Assembly (NCBI GenBank): GCA_014896635.1
Contig: JADBKA010000239.1
Location: forward strand, 1-7,304
DNA from: Ktedonobacteraceae bacterium
GTDB taxonomy: Bacteria; Chloroflexota; Ktedonobacteria; Ktedonobacterales; Ktedonobacteraceae
Length of the DNA stretch: 7,304 nucleotides
Direction of reading: 5' to 3'
The position numbers and the translations under genes are program-made. Positions 4,552 through 7,304 of the stretch are shown in pieces. The notes beneath the pieces were generated by a model. The model saw only the letters and a program-made list of their open reading frames with translations. It did not search any database and was not told the origin of the DNA. Each line of letters opens with the position of its first letter. The first letter of the stretch is position 1.

Positions 4552-5478
4552 ATGGCAACACAGGCTGTCGAGGCACAAGCCGGCAGAGAACCAACCCTGA
4601 TAGAACGCATAAAAATGAGCGGCGGCTTCACTCCTTATATCCTTGTTTTCCCCACCATGCTGCTCATCCTCGTCATTGCGGTCTATCCTATGCTCGACTC
4701 GTTTCGTATCAGTGTACTGGATGACCCCTTGAAACCCATCCCTTCGTTCGTCGGACTGGAAAATTATGTGCGCGTGCTCAGCGACCCCATATTCAAGTCC
4801 GCTATGGTCACGACATGGATATTCACCATTGTTAGTGTGGCCTTTGAAACGCTTTTCGGCCTCGGTGTCGCCCTGCTGATCAACAAGACATTCCCCGGTC
4901 GTGGGCTGGTGCGCGCCGCGATTCTGGTTCCCTGGGCCTTTCCTACCGTCGTTTCTGCTCAGATGTGGCTGCTGATGTACAACGATCAGACGGGCATCAT
5001 CACCTACATTCTGCAATCGCTGCACCTGCTTGCCCCCGGTTCTACTATGATCGGCACCGCCTCAGGCGTCGTGATAGCCGCACTGATCACGGACATCTGG
5101 AAGACCACGCCATTTATGGCCCTCCTGATCCTGGCGGGCCTGCAAGTTATTCCTAACGAGCTGTATGAAGCAGCCAATGTGGACGGGAGTACGCGCTGGC
5201 AGTCCTTCTGGCGTATTACGCTGCCGATGCTCAAAGGTCCGCTGCTGATCGCATTGATGTTCCGCATGCTCGACGCGATCCGTGTCTTCGATCTGTTCTA
5301 CGTCTTCGGGCAGCGTATGGTACCTTCGATGGCATCCTACGCCGACTTCCACATGTTCGCTGGCACCAATGCCGATTTTGCACCCGGCGTGGCCTCTGCC
5401 GTGATTGTGTTCATCTTCGGGCTGCTCATCAGCCTGGTCTTCGTGGCAATGCTGCGCGATATGCTCAAGCAGATCTAG
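4552..5478 (+). CDS. Sugar ABC importer permease, MalF-like (CUT1)
   Basis: This is a 308-residue inner-membrane subunit forming half of the transport channel. About six hydrophobic segments are visible, near 27-47, 84-110, 118-142, 169-196, 228-250 and 280-302. The cytoplasmic EAA loop is clear at 205-226, YEAANVDGSTRWQSFWRITLP, with E206, D211-G212 and P225. This loop docks on the ATPase. PSFVGLENYVRVLSDPIF (64-81) is the usual stretch after the first membrane segment of these permeases. The ATG at 4552 has only modest ribosome sites upstream (AAAGG at 4536-4540, or GAAGAG directly before the ATG), weaker than those of the genes on either side. It follows the binding-protein gene after 228 nt of repeat sequence, so expression may be lower than that of the binding protein. 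Confidence 0.94.
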   Translation: MATQAVEAQAGREPTLIERIKMSGGFTPYILVFPTMLLILVIAVYPMLDSFRISVLDDPLKPIPSFVGLENYVRVLSDPIFKSAMVTTWIFTIVSVAFETLFGLGVALLINKTFPGRGLVRAAILVPWAFPTVVSAQMWLLMYNDQTGIITYILQSLHLLAPGSTMIGTASGVVIAALITDIWKTTPFMALLILAGLQVIPNELYEAANVDGSTRWQSFWRITLPMLKGPLLIALMFRMLDAIRVFDLFYVFGQRMVPSMASYADFHMFAGTNADFAPGVASAVIVFIFGLLISLVFVAMLRDMLKQI

Positions 5479-5549
5479 TGGCGTGTGTGTGACCGTAGTG
5501 CAGATGATGAAGGGGAAAGAGAATAAGATCTTTCAAAAGGAGTGGTACT

Positions 5550-6449
5550 ATGACAGTACAGGAGCAGGCTCTTGCCAGGCCGAAAGCAAAGGTCAGAGCA
5601 GAGGTCGAGGGAGAGCGGCGGTGGTCCTGGGGAGCTGTGGGACGCTATATCGCGGTATTCTTCGTTGTTGTGATCGCGCTGGCCCCGCTCTACTGGACCT
5701 TTGTGACTTCGATCAAAACTGGCGTCGAACTCAATGCCTCGCCGCCAACGCTGTTCCCCAGCGTGGTTGACTTTAGCAACTATATAGCGGCACTGAGCAA
5801 TTCGACCTTCTTCCTGCCAACGTTGCGTAATAGCGCGATCATCGCGGTGGTCACAACGCTGCTGGCGCTGCTGTTTGGCATTCTCTGCGCCTACGCGCTG
5901 GCGCGCCTGAAGTTCGGGGGACGCGCTGTCGTGCTGGCGGTGGTACTCTCGGTCCAGATGTTTCCGTTCATTGCGATGGTAGGACCGCTCTTCGTGCTCT
6001 TCACCGGGCCAGTCTACATCTACAATACCTACGCCGCTCTGATCATCCCGGACCTGGTGCTGACCTTGCCGCTGACCGTCTGGTTCCTGACGTCGTTCTT
6101 TCGTGACCTGCCGCCTGACCTGGAAGAAGCCGCCCGCATGGATGGCGCCTCACGCCTTCAGGCGCTCTGGTATGTGATCGTACCGCTGACGGCGCCGGGT
6201 GTCTTCTCCGCCGCAATTCTCTCGTTTATCGCAGTCTGGAACGACTTCCTCTTCGGCCTGACACTGACCAATGACGAGGCGGCTCAGCCCGTCACGGTCG
6301 GCATTACACGCTTCAATTCAGAGCACGTTATAGCCTACGGACAGCTTGCGGCTGCCGCGATCATCGTGACGATTCCGCTGGTGATTCTGGTGCTCGTGCT
6401 CCAGCGCCGCATCGTCGCTGGCCTGACCGCCGGTGCTGTGAAGGGATAA
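5550..6449 (+). CDS. Sugar ABC importer permease, MalG-like (CUT1)
   Basis: This is the 299-residue partner permease. After a hydrophilic, charged N-terminus (1-28), hydrophobic segments appear near 32-52, 93-118, 125-151, 160-184, 215-235 and 265-286. The EAA loop is LEEAARMDGASRLQALWYVIVP (191-212), with E193 and D198-G199. The C-terminal half (AVWNDFLFGLTLT, then QPVTVGITRF) is typical of MalG-type subunits. The ATG at 5550 has AAGGAG 7 nt upstream (5537-5542), a good ribosome site. It lies 71 nt after the first permease with no terminator between, so both are probably on one mRNA. No ATP-binding subunit follows. The cell must supply one from elsewhere, as happens with shared MsmX/MalK-type ATPases in other bacteria. 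Confidence 0.94.
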   Translation: MTVQEQALARPKAKVRAEVEGERRWSWGAVGRYIAVFFVVVIALAPLYWTFVTSIKTGVELNASPPTLFPSVVDFSNYIAALSNSTFFLPTLRNSAIIAVVTTLLALLFGILCAYALARLKFGGRAVVLAVVLSVQMFPFIAMVGPLFVLFTGPVYIYNTYAALIIPDLVLTLPLTVWFLTSFFRDLPPDLEEAARMDGASRLQALWYVIVPLTAPGVFSAAILSFIAVWNDFLFGLTLTNDEAAQPVTVGITRFNSEHVIAYGQLAAAAIIVTIPLVILVLVLQRRIVAGLTAGAVKG

Positions 6450-6459
6450 CTATTACAAT

Positions 6460-7143
6460 TTAATACATTTTGAGATGTGCAACATCGTTTAAGACGTAGA
6501 GTACGCGCTTCTCGCCGGAGACGCGCACGATGGTGATAGAGGTATTGGCGCAAGGGAAGAAGAAGTCTCTCTCCAGCCCAAGCGCCTCTGCCGCGTAGGC
6601 GTTGATAACACCACCGTGCGCAAATACCAGTACACGCGCTCCTCTATGCCGCTTTGCGATGCCGTCGATGGCCTCGACAACCCGCCGGCGAAAGCCGGCG
6701 GACGTCTCTCCCATGATGACGTCGTTCCAGTGACCAGTAAGCGCGGCAATACGAGTCATCTCCGCCTGCCGCGCGTGTAGTGCCCTGGTCAGAATCGAGA
6801 GGTCGTCACCATCCTGCACTTCAGGGATCTGGGTGCCTGAGCGTGTCTGCACTTCCCTGATGTCCTCTACAATCGTTGCTTGCAGGCCCAGCGCCTCAAG
6901 CAGGGGTGCAGCGGTCTCCTGACAGCGCCGCAAGGGACTGCTGTATGCGGCATCGAAGTGCAGATACTTGAGCCGCTCTGCCAGCACTCTGGCCTGCTCA
7001 CGTCCTTTTTTACTCAGTGGCAGATTGTTGTAGATACCGCTAGGGATAATTTCGTCAGCCTCGGGAATAGCATCACCATGCCGAATAAGAAAGAGTTCTG
7101 CCGCATGTTCGCGTTTCAATAAAAATGGATCTTGTTCGTGCAT
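6460..7143 (-). CDS. Histidine phosphatase family protein (phosphoglycerate mutase-like)
   Basis: The 227-residue cytosolic product has the branch-one histidine phosphatase signature. LFLIRHGDA holds R21 and the phospho-accepting H22. LPLSKKGREQA (41-51) is the usual second block. AYSSPLRRCQETAAP (66-80) holds the conserved Arg (R73). E97 in DIREV is the candidate acid/base Glu. FAHGGVINA holds H176. Members range from phosphoglycerate mutases to broad phosphatases, and nothing here fixes the substrate. I chose the ATG at 7141-7143 because AAGGA (7151-7155) stands 7 nt upstream. A longer frame back to 7212 adds 23 Lys/Arg-rich residues unlike the family and would run into the repeat. The gene is convergent with the permease operon and ends 10 nt from it. 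Confidence 0.92.
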   Translation of the reverse strand: MHEQDPFLLKREHAAELFLIRHGDAIPEADEIIPSGIYNNLPLSKKGREQARVLAERLKYLHFDAAYSSPLRRCQETAAPLLEALGLQATIVEDIREVQTRSGTQIPEVQDGDDLSILTRALHARQAEMTRIAALTGHWNDVIMGETSAGFRRRVVEAIDGIAKRHRGARVLVFAHGGVINAYAAEALGLERDFFFPCANTSITIVRVSGEKRVLYVLNDVAHLKMY

Positions 7144-7202
7144 ATAAATATCCTTGATTCTCTTGTGCTTCTTTTTTCTCAGTTTCCAGGAATGGGGAAT
7201 GC

Positions 7203-7273
7203 GGGGGGACACCCCCGGCCCCGCCAGGGGGGCAAAGCCCCCCTGGACCCCCCTTTTCTGCTCAGTTAACGCC
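7203..7273 (-). repeat. Palindromic G/C-tract repeat element, copy 2 (inverted)
   Basis: Positions 7219-7257 are the exact reverse complement of 4369-4407, including the hairpin with 10-bp arms (7224-7233 and 7237-7246, AAA loop). Homology continues more loosely on both sides. GGGGGACACCCCC (7204-7216) corresponds to the GGGGGTACCCCC of copy 1. AGTTAACGCC (7264-7273) corresponds to the GGCGTCAACT terminal repeat of copy 1. It lies upstream of the histidine phosphatase gene, about 60 nt before its start. Confidence 0.8.
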
Positions 7274-7276
7274 TAT

Positions 7277-7304
7277 GGGGGACACCCCCGAAGCCCCGCC
7301 AGGG
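7277..7304 (-). repeat. Palindromic G/C-tract repeat, copy 3 (cut by window edge)
   Basis: GGGGGACACCCCC (7277-7289) followed by CCCCGCCAGGG (7294-7304) repeats the order found in copy 2, 73 bp away in the same orientation. The window ends where the main hairpin would begin. Confidence 0.7.

Noticed and set aside
4356..4631. Open frames through the G/C-tract repeat giving Pro/Gly-rich peptides
   Set aside because: They are translations of palindromic repeat sequence, present in several frames on both strands, with no ribosome site or protein-like pattern.
3892..5025. Long minus-strand frame (377 codons) under the binding-protein and permease genes
   Set aside because: It runs antisense across two well-supported genes and the repeat, with low-complexity stretches and no recognisable domain.

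Overview
The window carries seven recognisable protein genes in three blocks. The bases suggest a moderately GC-rich bacterium. A twin-arginine lipoprotein sugar-binding protein and G/C-tract hairpin repeats together remind me of Chloroflexota, Ktedonobacteria in particular. That placement is inference from gene style; nothing here proves it.

Left block (1-2640). The 3' end of a nicotinamidase-like cysteine hydrolase gene enters on the + strand. It meets a minus-strand pair, prfA (release factor 1) followed 3 nt later by a HAD hydrolase gene, at a shared bidirectional terminator (463-508). The prfA leader on the minus strand is about 240 nt long and unusually structured. It has an extended -10 promoter, a 34-codon reading frame ending in UAG at the foot of a terminator-like hairpin, and a second hairpin that buries a Shine-Dalgarno sequence ahead of an in-frame upstream ATG. 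RF1 is the factor that reads UAG, so RF1-responsive attenuation is the most original hypothesis I can offer here. It is unproven.

Middle block (2641-6449). A + strand CUT1-type sugar ABC importer operon: a Tat-exported lipoprotein binding protein, then MalF-like and MalG-like permeases. No ATPase gene lies in the window. The upstream region holds several inverted repeats that look like operators. The 228-nt gap between the binding protein and the first permease is filled by a palindromic repeat element. It sits where REP hairpins sit between malE and malF in Escherichia coli.

Right block (6450-7304). A convergent minus-strand histidine phosphatase gene ends 10 nt from the permease gene with no obvious terminator between. 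Upstream of it are one complete and one truncated further copy of the same G/C-tract repeat, in the opposite orientation to the copy in the transporter operon.

I see no phage, transposase, CRISPR, tRNA or rRNA. The genes themselves are ordinary. The interest lies in the prfA leader, the repeat family and the transporter control region.
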